Shown: positions 18,045 through 27,517 of the stretch, piece after piece
Position numbering within the stretch: position 1 is the stretch's first letter
Layout of the letters: each line of letters opens with the position of its first letter
Assembly (NCBI GenBank): GCA_900128395.1
Contig: LT649367.1
Location: 1 to 31,837, forward strand
From: Stramenopiles sp. TOSAG23-2
Taxonomy: Eukaryota; Sar
Length of the DNA: 31,837 nucleotides
Reading direction: 5' to 3'
Notes under the pieces: model-generated
The model's input: only the letters and a program-made list of their open reading frames with translations
Databases searched by the model: none
What the model was told of the DNA's origin: nothing
Program-made: the position numbers and the translations under genes

Positions 18045-19016
18045 ATGAAAATACCATTACAATACATAGAGCAATCAAACAAACGAAGAAACAGAGAAAC
18101 ACGAAACATGACGCATTTATTAAAAACATCAACAGGAAACCATTCCTTACTTCCATCCAATTTTTTAAATGAATATTCACCGATACAGAAAATGTATTTA
18201 ACATCCAACGAAAGGGAAGCATTGGAAAAAAAATATAATATCAATACAGAAACATTATTAAAAAACATTGTACAAAAGGTATGTAAAATTGCTATACCAC
18301 CTATATCCGAATTTTATGTCGGTGTTGCTGGCTTAGGTAAAAGTGGTAATATATATTATGGAATTAATTTAGAATTTCCACAATTACAAATTAATCAAAC
18401 TGTACATGGGGAACAATTTATGATATGTAATGCATATAGCCATGATGAACCTGCAATTACCATGTTAGCAGTAAATGCTGCACCGTGTGGCCATTGCCGT
18501 CAATTTCTAAATGAATTGGTTGCCCCATTCAAAGTTAAAATATGCATTGTAAATTTAAATATATGTGAAACATTGGCCGATTTATTGCCATATTCATTTG
18601 GACCAAGAGATTTAGGCTCCGAGATCAATTTGTTAAGTACGATTAATCATAATTTAAAATATGATAATAATAATGGAAACGATGATCTAACAATACAAGC
18701 TGCATTAAATGCTATCAATCGTTCATATACACCATATACAAATTCACCATCTGGTGTTGCAATATTATCAAAAACAAATAATCAAATATATATAGGTTCG
18801 TATTTAGAAAATGCTGCATTTAATCCAAGTTTAGCACCATTTCAAGCTGCATTAATAAGTATGATTAGTAATGGCAATCGTTTAGATATGGAAAATGAAA
18901 TTATTCAAGTAGTATTGATGGAAAAAAAAACAAATCTTGTAAAACAATATGAAGGGACACAAATGATATTAAATAAATTAGCGCCAAATGCAAGCTTTGT
19001 ATACATAGAGCTGTGA
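18045..19016 (+). CDS. cdd: Cytidine deaminase, two-domain dimeric type
   Basis: Deaminates cytidine and deoxycytidine to uridine and deoxyuridine in pyrimidine salvage. Counted from an in-frame ATG at 18012, the zinc site reads His-Gly-Glu-Gln (His132, catalytic Glu134) and Pro-Cys-Gly-His-Cys (Cys159, Cys162). A second, zinc-less CDA-like domain (about 230-333) carries the Ser-Tyr-Leu-Glu-Asn-Ala-Ala-Phe-Asn-Pro motif, as in the E. coli-type two-domain enzyme, rather than the short tetrameric form of animals. The ATG at 18012 would translate a (TA)n run into Ile-Tyr repeats and is unlikely. 18045 is the first in-frame ATG after that run; 18108 gives about 302 residues, closest to the usual length of this type. 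An out-of-frame ATG at 18041 sits 4 bp ahead of 18045. Confidence 0.92.
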   Translation: MKIPLQYIEQSNKRRNRETRNMTHLLKTSTGNHSLLPSNFLNEYSPIQKMYLTSNEREALEKKYNINTETLLKNIVQKVCKIAIPPISEFYVGVAGLGKSGNIYYGINLEFPQLQINQTVHGEQFMICNAYSHDEPAITMLAVNAAPCGHCRQFLNELVAPFKVKICIVNLNICETLADLLPYSFGPRDLGSEINLLSTINHNLKYDNNNGNDDLTIQAALNAINRSYTPYTNSPSGVAILSKTNNQIYIGSYLENAAFNPSLAPFQAALISMISNGNRLDMENEIIQVVLMEKKTNLVKQYEGTQMILNKLAPNASFVYIEL

Positions 19017-19312
19017 TCTGATGGGTAGATTTTCTATATTATATATGAGTATATATATCATATATATATATATACATGTACTTTTCATAGAATAATTTTC
19101 ACATACTACTACCTCTGGTTTATGTATGTGTGTGTGTGTGTGATGTGTGTGTGTCCTATAAAAATATCTCCTATCCTAATATAATAATATACTTAAGATA
19201 CAATATAAAATAATATATATTTTACTCTCACCCATGATATAATAATAATACACATAAATCCCAAAAAAAATATGCCAAGATACATTATATAATACATTCG
19301 TACTTTATTAAA
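19017..19312. other. Intergenic region between deaminase and transporter
   Basis: AT-rich, with (TA)n near 19040-19075 and a (GT)n microsatellite at about 19125-19155. No gene is seen. Confidence 0.4.
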
Positions 19313-20848
19313 ATGAGTAGTACCACCACCATCGATACTAATAACTCGCCATCATCATCGTTAAAGCAAAAATTTGCTGGAAAATATATTATTCAATTAT
19401 TTTCATGTTTCTTTTATGGATATACCATTTTATTTGCATGTACAATTGGAAAAATTCTAACAGCCCCAGGCCAATCCCCATGCATTGGAGTTGTTATCAA
19501 TTCCATTGTAGAAGATTTAAATATATCGTTAACAACTGTTACTGGTTTATATTTAGTAGCAACAACGTCTTCATCGATTGCTCTTACATTTATGGGAAGA
19601 ATTATTGATCACGTTGGTGTCAGAATAATGGTTTGTATTATATCTGTCATGTTAGGCGTTGCATGTTTTGTTGCATCCGCTGCACATAACATTGGTGTTT
19701 TATTACTTGCGTTTTTTCTATTGCGTTTTTTTGGACAAGGTTCATTAATGATGGTTTCAAAAACAACGATTAATTATTGGTGGGTTGATTTAAGAGGTAC
19801 TATGATGGGTATTGCAGGTGCATTAGTATCGTTAGGTATGACTGGGATATTTCCAATAATATTAAATGAATCTATAAGTACAATTGGTTGGAGATCTACC
19901 TATGTTCGCTTAGGATTAAATTCAATTTTTTTCATGGCACCATTTGGTTTTTTATTTTATAGAAATCAACCAGAGTTATATGGATTATTACCAGATGGTC
20001 GTATTGATGTACCACTCGATGATGATAGTATTAACAATAACGATTTTGACGACGTAATGAATAAAAATGAATATGATGATAAGAAGAACAGCAACAACGT
20101 ATCTATTGCTAAAAATATTACAAATAAAAATAAAAACAATAATAGTGAAGATGATGCTGATGATTCTAATAATAATAATAATAATATGACAGCTTCAACG
20201 AAAATAGAAATTGATGTTGATGCAAAGGAAGCTTTTAAAACTGGTGCATTTTGGAGTAATGCATTATCACTAGGTTTAGTTGCTGCGACTGGTACAGCTT
20301 TTTGGTTTCATTTAAAAGGAATTATGATTGATAATAATGTGGATAAGACATTAATGCAAAGCATATACCCAGTACTTGCCGTCTCCTCTGTTGTTGGTAG
20401 ATTAATAAGTGGTAGAATGATAGATACGTATGGAAAAAAAGGTTTTTTAGTATTAGTATATGGTCTTTTTGGGCAAACAGTTGCAATGATTTTAATATTA
20501 TCCGTCCAATTTTCTCAATATTTGTTAATTTTAGTTTGTTTTATACAAGCATTATCAGCAGCATTTGTTATGAATGTTGCCTCCGTTGTTTTTGCAAATA
20601 ATTTTGGTCGTAAATATTTAGGTGAAATACAAGGCCTTGCTGATTCAATCGGTGTATTGGGCAGTGCAATTGGTCCATTTCCATTTGGTTTAGTCCGAGA
20701 TATAACAGGTTCATACAATATGGCATTTTTGATTGGTTCCGCTTTGCCATTTTTCATGGCAATTTGGGTTTATATAACATCAAATGCGAGAATGAAAAAG
20801 CAAGAAGAAAGTTATATTGAATTGCAAGTTGTCGATGATGCTATTTGA
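19313..20848 (+). CDS. Major facilitator superfamily transporter (oxalate/formate- or monocarboxylate-like)
   Basis: A secondary transporter with about 12 membrane segments in two six-helix halves. The N-half shows a Gly-Arg-Ile-Ile-Asp-His-Val-Gly-Val-Arg loop (residues 95-104, the MFS loop 2-3 motif). The matching C-half signature Gly-Arg-Met-Ile-Asp-Thr-Tyr-Gly-Lys-Lys-Gly lies after helix 8. The overall pattern resembles the oxalate/formate antiporter and monocarboxylate transporter group, so an organic anion is the likely substrate, but this cannot be settled here. The central cytosolic loop (about 217-308) is unusually long and made largely of Asn and Asp. There is no signal peptide; the protein belongs to the plasma membrane or an internal membrane. 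It follows cytidine deaminase on the same strand, but nothing links them functionally. Confidence 0.88.
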   Translation: MSSTTTIDTNNSPSSSLKQKFAGKYIIQLFSCFFYGYTILFACTIGKILTAPGQSPCIGVVINSIVEDLNISLTTVTGLYLVATTSSSIALTFMGRIIDHVGVRIMVCIISVMLGVACFVASAAHNIGVLLLAFFLLRFFGQGSLMMVSKTTINYWWVDLRGTMMGIAGALVSLGMTGIFPIILNESISTIGWRSTYVRLGLNSIFFMAPFGFLFYRNQPELYGLLPDGRIDVPLDDDSINNNDFDDVMNKNEYDDKKNSNNVSIAKNITNKNKNNNSEDDADDSNNNNNNMTASTKIEIDVDAKEAFKTGAFWSNALSLGLVAATGTAFWFHLKGIMIDNNVDKTLMQSIYPVLAVSSVVGRLISGRMIDTYGKKGFLVLVYGLFGQTVAMILILSVQFSQYLLILVCFIQALSAAFVMNVASVVFANNFGRKYLGEIQGLADSIGVLGSAIGPFPFGLVRDITGSYNMAFLIGSALPFFMAIWVYITSNARMKKQEESYIELQVVDDAI

Positions 20849-21033
20849 GAGAGTCAGGAATTGTGAGAAAATTTTAAAAAATTTTAAAAATATTCATTAA
20901 TATACTTTCAGTATTAAAAATGATACGAGTATAAAAAGATATATATATATATCAAGTATTAAATATAATATTTTACATCATCAATTTTCATATACTCGTA
21001 TACGAACGGTTCGTATCATACATCACACTCTTT
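20849..21033. other. Convergent intergenic region with hairpin
   Basis: 3' ends of the transporter and the GON4L-like gene. A 7-bp stem ATACGAA / TTCGTAT with a 3-base loop lies at about 21001-21017. Its role is unknown. Confidence 0.4.
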
Positions 21034-24000
21034 TTATGGGTTCGATCTTCGAACGAAAAATTTTAAACTTTCATTTTCAGTACTACTTTGTTCGCTAGAA
21101 TTTGCACTGTTAGTAGAGCTAATATTACTAGCAATACTGATATTACTATTTGAATCATGAGCTTGTTGACTATTATTATTATTACTATTATTATTATTCA
21201 ATGACATTATATTATTTAAAATTGTTAAGCCGGTTGAATTATCAGGAAGAACATTTGCAATGTCGATACTATCAGAACGAAGGCGTTTATTATTAATATT
21301 ATTGTTGGTTATTTCATCATCGTTACTCTTCCTTTTATTGACGTTATTACTAAGATTATTATTATTATTACCATCATCAATATTATCACCGTCCAATTGA
21401 CCACCATTATCAAAACCCAATTCACCACCTTCATCACCTTGCCAGACATTATTACTATTACTACTGAATCCTGCAAATGTGGTAGGTCCATTGATGGGAG
21501 AAGGACTGATCAGACTTGATGACGTTGGGAATCTATTTAAACTGGCTCCATTTTGTGATGAAAAACTTCTTCCTCCGGGTAATGAAGTTTGAAGATTTAT
21601 ACCACCTCCTACTAACGAATTGGTTCTATTTAATTCATTATTAATTCCAGTTAAAGAATTACTGTTGCCTAATAAGGAATTACTGCGCCTTGGTTCTATA
21701 GAGTTTTTTCTACTTAATGGATTAAATGGTGACATACTAATATCGGACGTCGTTTGAGAATTTACTCGCATCATTCCATCTAAACTGTCTATTTCACTTC
21801 TAGATACAAATAAATCTTGACTTAATGAATTTCCCCATTTCGGGCTAATTCCATTTTCAACATTTTGACTCAATATCGGGTTCAACGTTTGACTAAATGA
21901 ACGAGCAAAAACATTACTGCTTGGGTTATTATCATTAATGAACACGTTTAAATTATTGAAACCGGATAGACTACCGCCTTCCATATTTTTATTCCGCTCG
22001 TTGTTTTCAAATTCTGTTGCAAACTCTTGGTTTTCAAATTCCCGTAACGATTCGCGCCTATCAATTGTAGTTCTTTGGCCTTTCGTTTTTCGTTTCTTTT
22101 TCAAGATTTTAGGATTTTGATTGTTATTTTGCAATTGGTTAATTGGGTTGTTAATGGATGATAATGAAGAAGAAGAAGAAGAAATGCTTCCAACTTCTGG
22201 TTTTTGTTTCGTATCTTTTCCAATATCATTCAAATTTTTTGGAATATTGTTTTTCACTCTGTTGAATTTATTTTTAATTGATTTGTTAGTACGTTGTGGA
22301 TGAGTTTGTTGAAATACACTAACGTAATAATCAACACTTTTTGCCTTTTGCGCAGCATTTCCATATAAATAGTAGTAAAATACTTTCTGCAATGAGATCG
22401 TCTCCTCTGGTGACCAACTCTCATGAGCTTTTTTTTTACCAGTGTACCAATCACGTATTTTGCTTTTCGTACTTATAAGCGATTTAGTTTTTGGTTTTGT
22501 TTGGACGATATCCATGAAATATTTCTTAATGCCATTTTTCGTAAAACCAGGTAGAAATTCTTTCTGAATAGATTCAAAATCTGTATGCGTGTATTTTTTC
22601 AACCCTAGGAATAGCAGATCGTCTTCCCATGCCGTAAATGCACGTTGTCTTCTTATTCGTTTTTGGCCTGCTGGTTGGTATGTATCTACAACTGGGTATT
22701 TATCTGCCCTTTTATTTAATTTTGTGTCTTGAGAATTACCATTTATGTTATCACTAGTTACATTGAGCAATATTAATTCATTGTCAATAGCATCTATTTT
22801 ACTTCGAAAACGTAGCGGAAATCCATACACTTCAAATGGTTTGTATTTTGAAAGCCATGCTAAAATCTCTTTTTTACGCGTTTTGACTATCTCAGGTGAT
22901 GATAATACAAACACACATGCTTTTTTACCTCCACGATCGTCCATTGATAGATATTTCGGTGCCTCATCGATCAAGGGTAATTTTGACTTTGGCTTCGGAT
23001 TCGATGATTTAGAAGAAGAAGAAGATTTTTTCTTTTTCTTGGACGAGCGTGATGGAGAAGAGGAACCATTCATGGCTGCTAGCATTTCTGCTTTAGTAGA
23101 TTTTGGACATAGACGTAAAAGTTCTGGGATTAAATGCAAACCAGGAACAGCTAAAACTTTCGCCCGCTTTTTTTCAAGTGATAATCTTCTCGATGCTTTT
23201 TTTCGTTGTTCCCTCACATGTTTTCGTAACAAGGTACGCCGTTTTGATCCACCTGTTTCTACATTATTTGATATCAATCTACCATGGTACATTTTATCAA
23301 GCTCCAATAGATGATCATATAATTGATTATACATCATGACATCGCGATATGTAATGCTACGAGGGCTATGATCCATTTGATACCGACATTTCAAAAAGGA
23401 TTGTATAACTAGATGTAAATACGACCTTGTATTGCTTGTTAACTTTTCTAAATACCGTCTTCCTTCCTCAGTACTCATTTGCTCTTGTCTTCTTCGTTCT
23501 TTATTTGTTACATGTTGAGAGGGTGCCGTGATGGCATTAAGATCTGATAAATCGTTTTCAAAGCAATCTCTAACATCATTTATCAATTCCCTCCATTCCT
23601 TATTGCTTACAGTGCGATTTTCATCTTTTTCATCGTCTGCATCATCGTCTGATTCTCCATCGTGATCTTGATCTTTCTCTGGTGCATAATCATCGTCATC
23701 ACTGGATTCACTTTCCGACAATACAGCACTTTCATCAAACAATTCTGGATCTATTAAAAATGATTTAAAACGTTCGTATTCTTCATCTTCATCGACAATG
23801 CCAAAATCAAAATCTTCCTCTTCTTGCGGTAAATCTCGAACGAGTTGATCGAAAAAAGTATCCTCTTCCACTGCTGCGAGAGGATTTTTTGTCCGTGTCC
23901 TTTTTGCAATTGCATTGTCTATATCTTCTTCCTCATCTTCCTCATCTTCGATTTCCTCCCCATTTTTATCAAGTACTAGATTTATTGTAGTAGCATATAA

Positions 24001-24516
24001 AGCTGAAAATGGATCCGTGTTTGCTTGGTCCTCGGATTCATTTGCATTGTTATTATTATTGTTTTTATCTATTTTCTTTCCTCCTCTTTTTTCCATAACG
24101 ATGGCAGCACCATCCAGATTATTTTCATCATTATCCAAAGTTGCACCAACAACGTCTGGTGGTACATAATCTTCGTCATCATCGTCTTCATCAAAAGAAT
24201 CACTATCAATATCATCATCATCATCATCATCGCCACTATTACTATTATTATTATTATTTTTTACATTATTATTATCAGTATTTTTTTTCTGAGGCGATTC
24301 TGGTACCCACTCTTCTTCATCATCATCTTCATCATTACTACTACCATTTCCATATGGTAGATTGAAGGCACTGTTTCGATTATTATTATTATTATTATCA
24401 TTTGTGGTAGTAGTAGTAGTAGTAGTGGTGGTGCTGGTGCTGGTGGTAGTAGTGGTGGTAAGATTTACATTTTCAGTATCTTTATCAGTAGCATTTTGAG
24501 GTAGTAAGGAAGACAT
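21034..24516 (-). CDS. GON4L-like SANT/Myb-domain nuclear protein
   Basis: The 1160-residue product starts with a long acidic region (about 1-330) rich in Asp/Glu with Asn and Thr tracts, a common feature of chromatin proteins. A helical region at about 330-480 follows. The first SANT/Myb-like domain (about 622-672) reads Phe-Thr-Ala-Trp-Glu-Asp-Asp-Leu-Leu-Phe-Leu-Gly-Leu, with a Glu-Phe-Leu-Pro-Gly-Phe segment. This matches the C-terminal Myb-like domain of plant and animal GON4-like proteins, where the acidic start, 'LLxLGL' and 'FLP' positions are conserved. A second SANT-like domain (about 700-755) starts with Trp-Ser-Pro-Glu-Glu. The C-terminus (about 860-1160) is Asn/Ser-rich and disordered. 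GON4L proteins are transcriptional co-regulators; the assignment rests on the Myb domain and overall build. Confidence 0.65.
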   Translation of the reverse strand: MSSLLPQNATDKDTENVNLTTTTTTSTSTTTTTTTTTTNDNNNNNNRNSAFNLPYGNGSSNDEDDDEEEWVPESPQKKNTDNNNVKNNNNNSNSGDDDDDDDIDSDSFDEDDDDEDYVPPDVVGATLDNDENNLDGAAIVMEKRGGKKIDKNNNNNNANESEDQANTDPFSALYATTINLVLDKNGEEIEDEEDEEEDIDNAIAKRTRTKNPLAAVEEDTFFDQLVRDLPQEEEDFDFGIVDEDEEYERFKSFLIDPELFDESAVLSESESSDDDDYAPEKDQDHDGESDDDADDEKDENRTVSNKEWRELINDVRDCFENDLSDLNAITAPSQHVTNKERRRQEQMSTEEGRRYLEKLTSNTRSYLHLVIQSFLKCRYQMDHSPRSITYRDVMMYNQLYDHLLELDKMYHGRLISNNVETGGSKRRTLLRKHVREQRKKASRRLSLEKKRAKVLAVPGLHLIPELLRLCPKSTKAEMLAAMNGSSSPSRSSKKKKKSSSSSKSSNPKPKSKLPLIDEAPKYLSMDDRGGKKACVFVLSSPEIVKTRKKEILAWLSKYKPFEVYGFPLRFRSKIDAIDNELILLNVTSDNINGNSQDTKLNKRADKYPVVDTYQPAGQKRIRRQRAFTAWEDDLLFLGLKKYTHTDFESIQKEFLPGFTKNGIKKYFMDIVQTKPKTKSLISTKSKIRDWYTGKKKAHESWSPEETISLQKVFYYYLYGNAAQKAKSVDYYVSVFQQTHPQRTNKSIKNKFNRVKNNIPKNLNDIGKDTKQKPEVGSISSSSSSLSSINNPINQLQNNNQNPKILKKKRKTKGQRTTIDRRESLREFENQEFATEFENNERNKNMEGGSLSGFNNLNVFINDNNPSSNVFARSFSQTLNPILSQNVENGISPKWGNSLSQDLFVSRSEIDSLDGMMRVNSQTTSDISMSPFNPLSRKNSIEPRRSNSLLGNSNSLTGINNELNRTNSLVGGGINLQTSLPGGRSFSSQNGASLNRFPTSSSLISPSPINGPTTFAGFSSNSNNVWQGDEGGELGFDNGGQLDGDNIDDGNNNNNLSNNVNKRKSNDDEITNNNINNKRLRSDSIDIANVLPDNSTGLTILNNIMSLNNNNSNNNNSQQAHDSNSNISIASNISSTNSANSSEQSSTENESLKFFVRRSNP

Positions 24517-25229
24517 GTATATTTTGTTTTTGATATCAATTATTTAATCTATTTATTTCGTTGTTGTTATTGTCGTTGTATGTCACGTAGTTTCTTTTGG
24601 TTAATGGGTTGGTTAGAACAGATGGGATTGGGTTCAATTGTTAATTGGACGTAAGTATGTTATTATATAATCAATGTACCATTTATGTTTGTGTTATAGT
24701 GTGTGTTATTCAATATATCTTTTGATTATAAAATATATATTGTTTAGTTAATGTTATTTACCTGATGTATGAGTTTAATGAGAGGGTTTGCTTTTATAAT
24801 ACGACCTATTTTTAGTGTTTATTGGATATTTGGGACCTCAAAGGCTATTTCCATGCTATTGTAATTACAAAATATATGAATACCTTAACCTCTTTTCCTC
24901 GTTTTTTGAGATGAAAAGGAGAATCATCATTTTAATTTGGTGATAAATGCGATATATGCATAACCTTTTTTGATATGCATATCTATACTGTACGAACATT
25001 ATACATACTGTATATTTGTATATATATCATATACATCATACAAATTTTTTTAAAAAATACCACAAGAAATATGCGTGGTGTAATATGAATACAAGAAACT
25101 CTCTACCGCACTCTGGGTAATTTCAAATTTAAAATCTATTTTTACCACGGGGAGTACTCTTGTATTTTTTTTGTTAACAACACACACACACACACACTAT
25201 TATTATACTTTCCCCATCATCAAATAAAT
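24517..25229. other. Intergenic region between two minus-strand genes
   Basis: Upstream of the GON4L-like gene and downstream of EIF3G. It is AT-rich with a (CA)n run at about 25181-25196. A slightly G-rich patch lies at 24600-24650. I see no gene or strong structure. Confidence 0.4.
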
Positions 25230-26066
25230 TTATAGACCTTGTGGCAATGCTTTACCATAACCACTAGCAAATCGCATTGCATTATCTTTACCAGGATCAG
25301 AACGTTTACTTGGTTCCGCCCAATCAATTTTAAGAATCAAATGATCATAACCATAACCTTGCAATTTTTCCATTGCAAGTTGTGCACCAGCACGATCGAA
25401 AAAACTAACAAATGCAAAGCCTCTTGATAAACGTGTTTCACGATCAAGGGCGATGTATACACGTGTGACACGGCCATAATGTGAAAATAGATTTTTTAAA
25501 TCTTGCTCTGAAGCATCACTTGATAAATTCGTAACACGTAAAGTAGCACTATCGTCCCTAGTTTTCATCTTATCGCCTTCACCGCGCCCACCTCTTAAAC
25601 TTGGTGGTACATATTTCACAGCACCTCCGTCTGCATTTAAATCTCTTTCTACATCTTCCGCACGTGGCATACGTCTTAAACCACCACCCATAGCACGTTT
25701 TATTTGCATTTCCTTTAACCTTTCAATTAAATCATCACTAGCTTCCTTCTTTGGTTCAAATGGACTTTCTACTTTTACTGTATCAAGGGATTGAATGGTA
25801 ACATTCTCATCGATTGTTCCTGGTTCACCTTTTCCTTCCGCGTCGCCAAATTTTGCCCATTTCCTCCTCTCTGCAATTTGTTTGGACACTTCCTTTGTAA
25901 TTTTCTTTACTTGTATTCTTGTTGTTATTTCTACTTTTTTACCGTCATCATTTTTTTTCGTTTCAATGACTGTTTTAATACCATTTTCATCTGGACCTAA
26001 TACTTGCGTTGTTGGTTCAAAGTAGTAATCATCATCATCACCCCAACTGCCTGATATTGCTGCCAT
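25230..26066 (-). CDS. EIF3G: Translation initiation factor eIF3 subunit G
   Basis: eIF3g joins the eIF3 complex through eIF3i and binds mRNA and 18S rRNA during scanning. The N-terminal half fits the eIF3g domain: a tract reading Gly-Ile-Lys-Thr-Val-Ile-Glu, Asp-Gly-Lys-Lys-Val-Glu, then Lys-Trp-Ala-Lys-Phe-Gly. Next is the Lys-Tyr-Val-Pro-Pro-Ser-Leu-Arg-Gly hallmark, followed by a C-terminal RRM with RNP2 Leu-Arg-Val-Thr-Asn-Leu and RNP1 Arg-Gly-Phe-Ala-Phe-Val-Ser-Phe. The CCHC zinc knuckle that usually sits between these parts is absent; only a Lys/Arg-rich linker is present. The ATG at 26066 (Met-Ala-Ala-Ile-Ser-Gly-Ser-Trp) is preferred because the acidic start that follows looks like the family; an in-frame ATG at 26096 would add ten residues. 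Confidence 0.93.
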   Translation of the reverse strand: MAAISGSWGDDDDYYFEPTTQVLGPDENGIKTVIETKKNDDGKKVEITTRIQVKKITKEVSKQIAERRKWAKFGDAEGKGEPGTIDENVTIQSLDTVKVESPFEPKKEASDDLIERLKEMQIKRAMGGGLRRMPRAEDVERDLNADGGAVKYVPPSLRGGRGEGDKMKTRDDSATLRVTNLSSDASEQDLKNLFSHYGRVTRVYIALDRETRLSRGFAFVSFFDRAGAQLAMEKLQGYGYDHLILKIDWAEPSKRSDPGKDNAMRFASGYGKALPQGL

Positions 26067-26096
26067 CTTTGCTTCTTTATTATTTACTATTAACAC

Positions 26097-26735
26097 TATT
26101 ATATCTTTCTGTATATCTTTTTATATATCTTCTGCTGTCTATCCATTTCTACAATGTCATCGTCTTTGTAGACATATATAGAAGGTATACATTATATATA
26201 CTGACCAGTAATTCATTAACATTAATAAAAATGAATGGAGTTCCGGGTTCCGGCTTTAAACCTTAGGGCTTCATTCCTTAGTATTCTAATTTCCCTTCCA
26301 AGTATAAACTACCTATATATGTGTCATTGATAGTGAAAAGAATATTTATGGTTTTTGGTACTCTAATTTCCATATTCAAGTATAAATTACCTGGTATTGT
26401 TATTTGCTAGCCCGCTAGGAAGAAATCGATGTGGATAATATCAATAAATATATTATATTAATATATTATGTCATATATATCCATGGATATTAATATAAAG
26501 AATTAAATTATTTATATTTAGAAGAAATATATAAGAAACAAGAGAGAGAGAGAGAGAAAGAAGAAGAAGAGATAAAAAGAAAGACAGAGAAAAGCGAAGA
26601 AAAGAGTATAGATATTGGGTAGTTACAATCACCTATTCTTCTGGTAAATTATTTTTTGTAAGAAGTATTGGAATATTAAACATTTACATATCAAAGGCAA
26701 TTACTTTTATTATCGCATATACCCAAAAAGTAAAA
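26097..26735. other. Divergent intergenic region with purine tract and diverged repeat
   Basis: Upstream of EIF3G (-) and the Lys-rich gene (+). A (GA)n purine tract runs from about 26538 to 26606 on the + strand. A diverged direct repeat occurs at 26281-26314 and 26358-26392 (shared core CTAATTTCC, then CAAGTATAAA and TACCT). A GTTCCGGGTTCCGG duplication sits at about 26239. No gene is supported. Confidence 0.45.
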
Positions 26736-27515
26736 ATGTCTGCTCTAGCAACTGCTAAAACTTCGAACGAGTTGTTTTTGGACGAGGTACAGACAGGTCA
26801 GCGTAGAGCAGAATCCACTATACATGTTGGAAAACGAGGTAGAGAACGGTATAACAAATTTGAGGATATATACAATCCAAAAAAAGGTGAGTTAATTGTA
26901 CGTAATGGAAAAGCGGTGACTGCCATTTCTGAAACATATAAAATTGGGCAAAAAACTTTATATAAGCAGAGACAACGGAGACGCCATTTTAAATCAGAAA
27001 ATCTTTCCGAAGCTCTTCAAAGAATGCAAATAAAAACCATTGAAAGCAAGCTGAAAAAGAAGCAACCGCTTAATGAAAAAGAGAAAAAATTACATGGATA
27101 TATGCATGCAATGGAACTAAGAGAAAATTGTAAATATTGCGATTCCTGTAAAGGAAAGTGTGCCAGAGATTATTACAATAGTAAGATTAAAGATATGGAC
27201 AAAAAACTAAGCCAGGTAAGCAAAAAATATAAAAAATCTATTTTGAATTCTTACAGCATGGAAATGAAAAAATTACTTGGCTGTGTACGAGTCGTAGATA
27301 AAAAAAAAAAAAGGATAGATTACACACTGACAAAAAAAATAGAAAAAAAATGTGATGCTTTATTGGATACGTATGAAACAAAATGTGATGCTTTATTGGA
27401 TACGTATGCTGCACAGCTTCAAAAATTGAATAAAAACAACAATAACAAGAACAAAAACAAAAACAAAAACAAAAACAAAAACAAAAACAAAAACAAAAAG
27501 AAAGAAAAACCATAG
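26736..27515 (+). CDS. Lys/Asn-rich protein with Cys cluster, unknown function
   Basis: I do not recognise this 259-residue, very basic protein. Its N-terminal 60 residues are mixed in composition; a basic helical region follows (about 80-130). A Cys cluster, Cys-Lys-Tyr-Cys-Asp-Ser-Cys-Lys-Gly-Lys-Cys (about 132-142), could bind a metal. Charged coiled-coil-like helices come next, then an 11-residue tandem duplication Cys-Asp-Ala-Leu-Leu-Asp-Thr-Tyr (33 bp, from 27351), and a C-terminal run of alternating Asn and Lys (about 233-255) written as repeated AAAAAC. Directly after the stop codon comes a 55-60 bp copy of the 3' end of the next gene. It is unclear whether the Cys cluster or the repeats have a function. 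Confidence 0.6.
   Translation: MSALATAKTSNELFLDEVQTGQRRAESTIHVGKRGRERYNKFEDIYNPKKGELIVRNGKAVTAISETYKIGQKTLYKQRQRRRHFKSENLSEALQRMQIKTIESKLKKKQPLNEKEKKLHGYMHAMELRENCKYCDSCKGKCARDYYNSKIKDMDKKLSQVSKKYKKSILNSYSMEMKKLLGCVRVVDKKKKRIDYTLTKKIEKKCDALLDTYETKCDALLDTYAAQLQKLNKNNNNKNKNKNKNKNKNKNKNKKKEKP
27351..27416 (+). repeat. 33-bp tandem duplication inside the Lys-rich gene
   Basis: TGTGATGCTTTATTGGATAC and the bases that follow occur at 27351 and again at 27384, in frame, repeating 11 codons. The second copy differs only at its end. Confidence 0.85.
27434..27500 (+). repeat. (AACAAA)n microsatellite coding Asn-Lys repeats
   Basis: A run of AACAAA-type hexamers translated as alternating Asn and Lys at the C-terminus of the Lys-rich protein. 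Slippage would change the length of the tail without breaking frame. Confidence 0.85.
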
Positions 27516-27517
27516 CA

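Noticed and set aside
22745-23314. 189-codon plus-strand frame antisense to the GON4L-like gene
   Set aside because: Mirror of Lys/Ser/Asp-rich coding sequence; no independent domain evidence.
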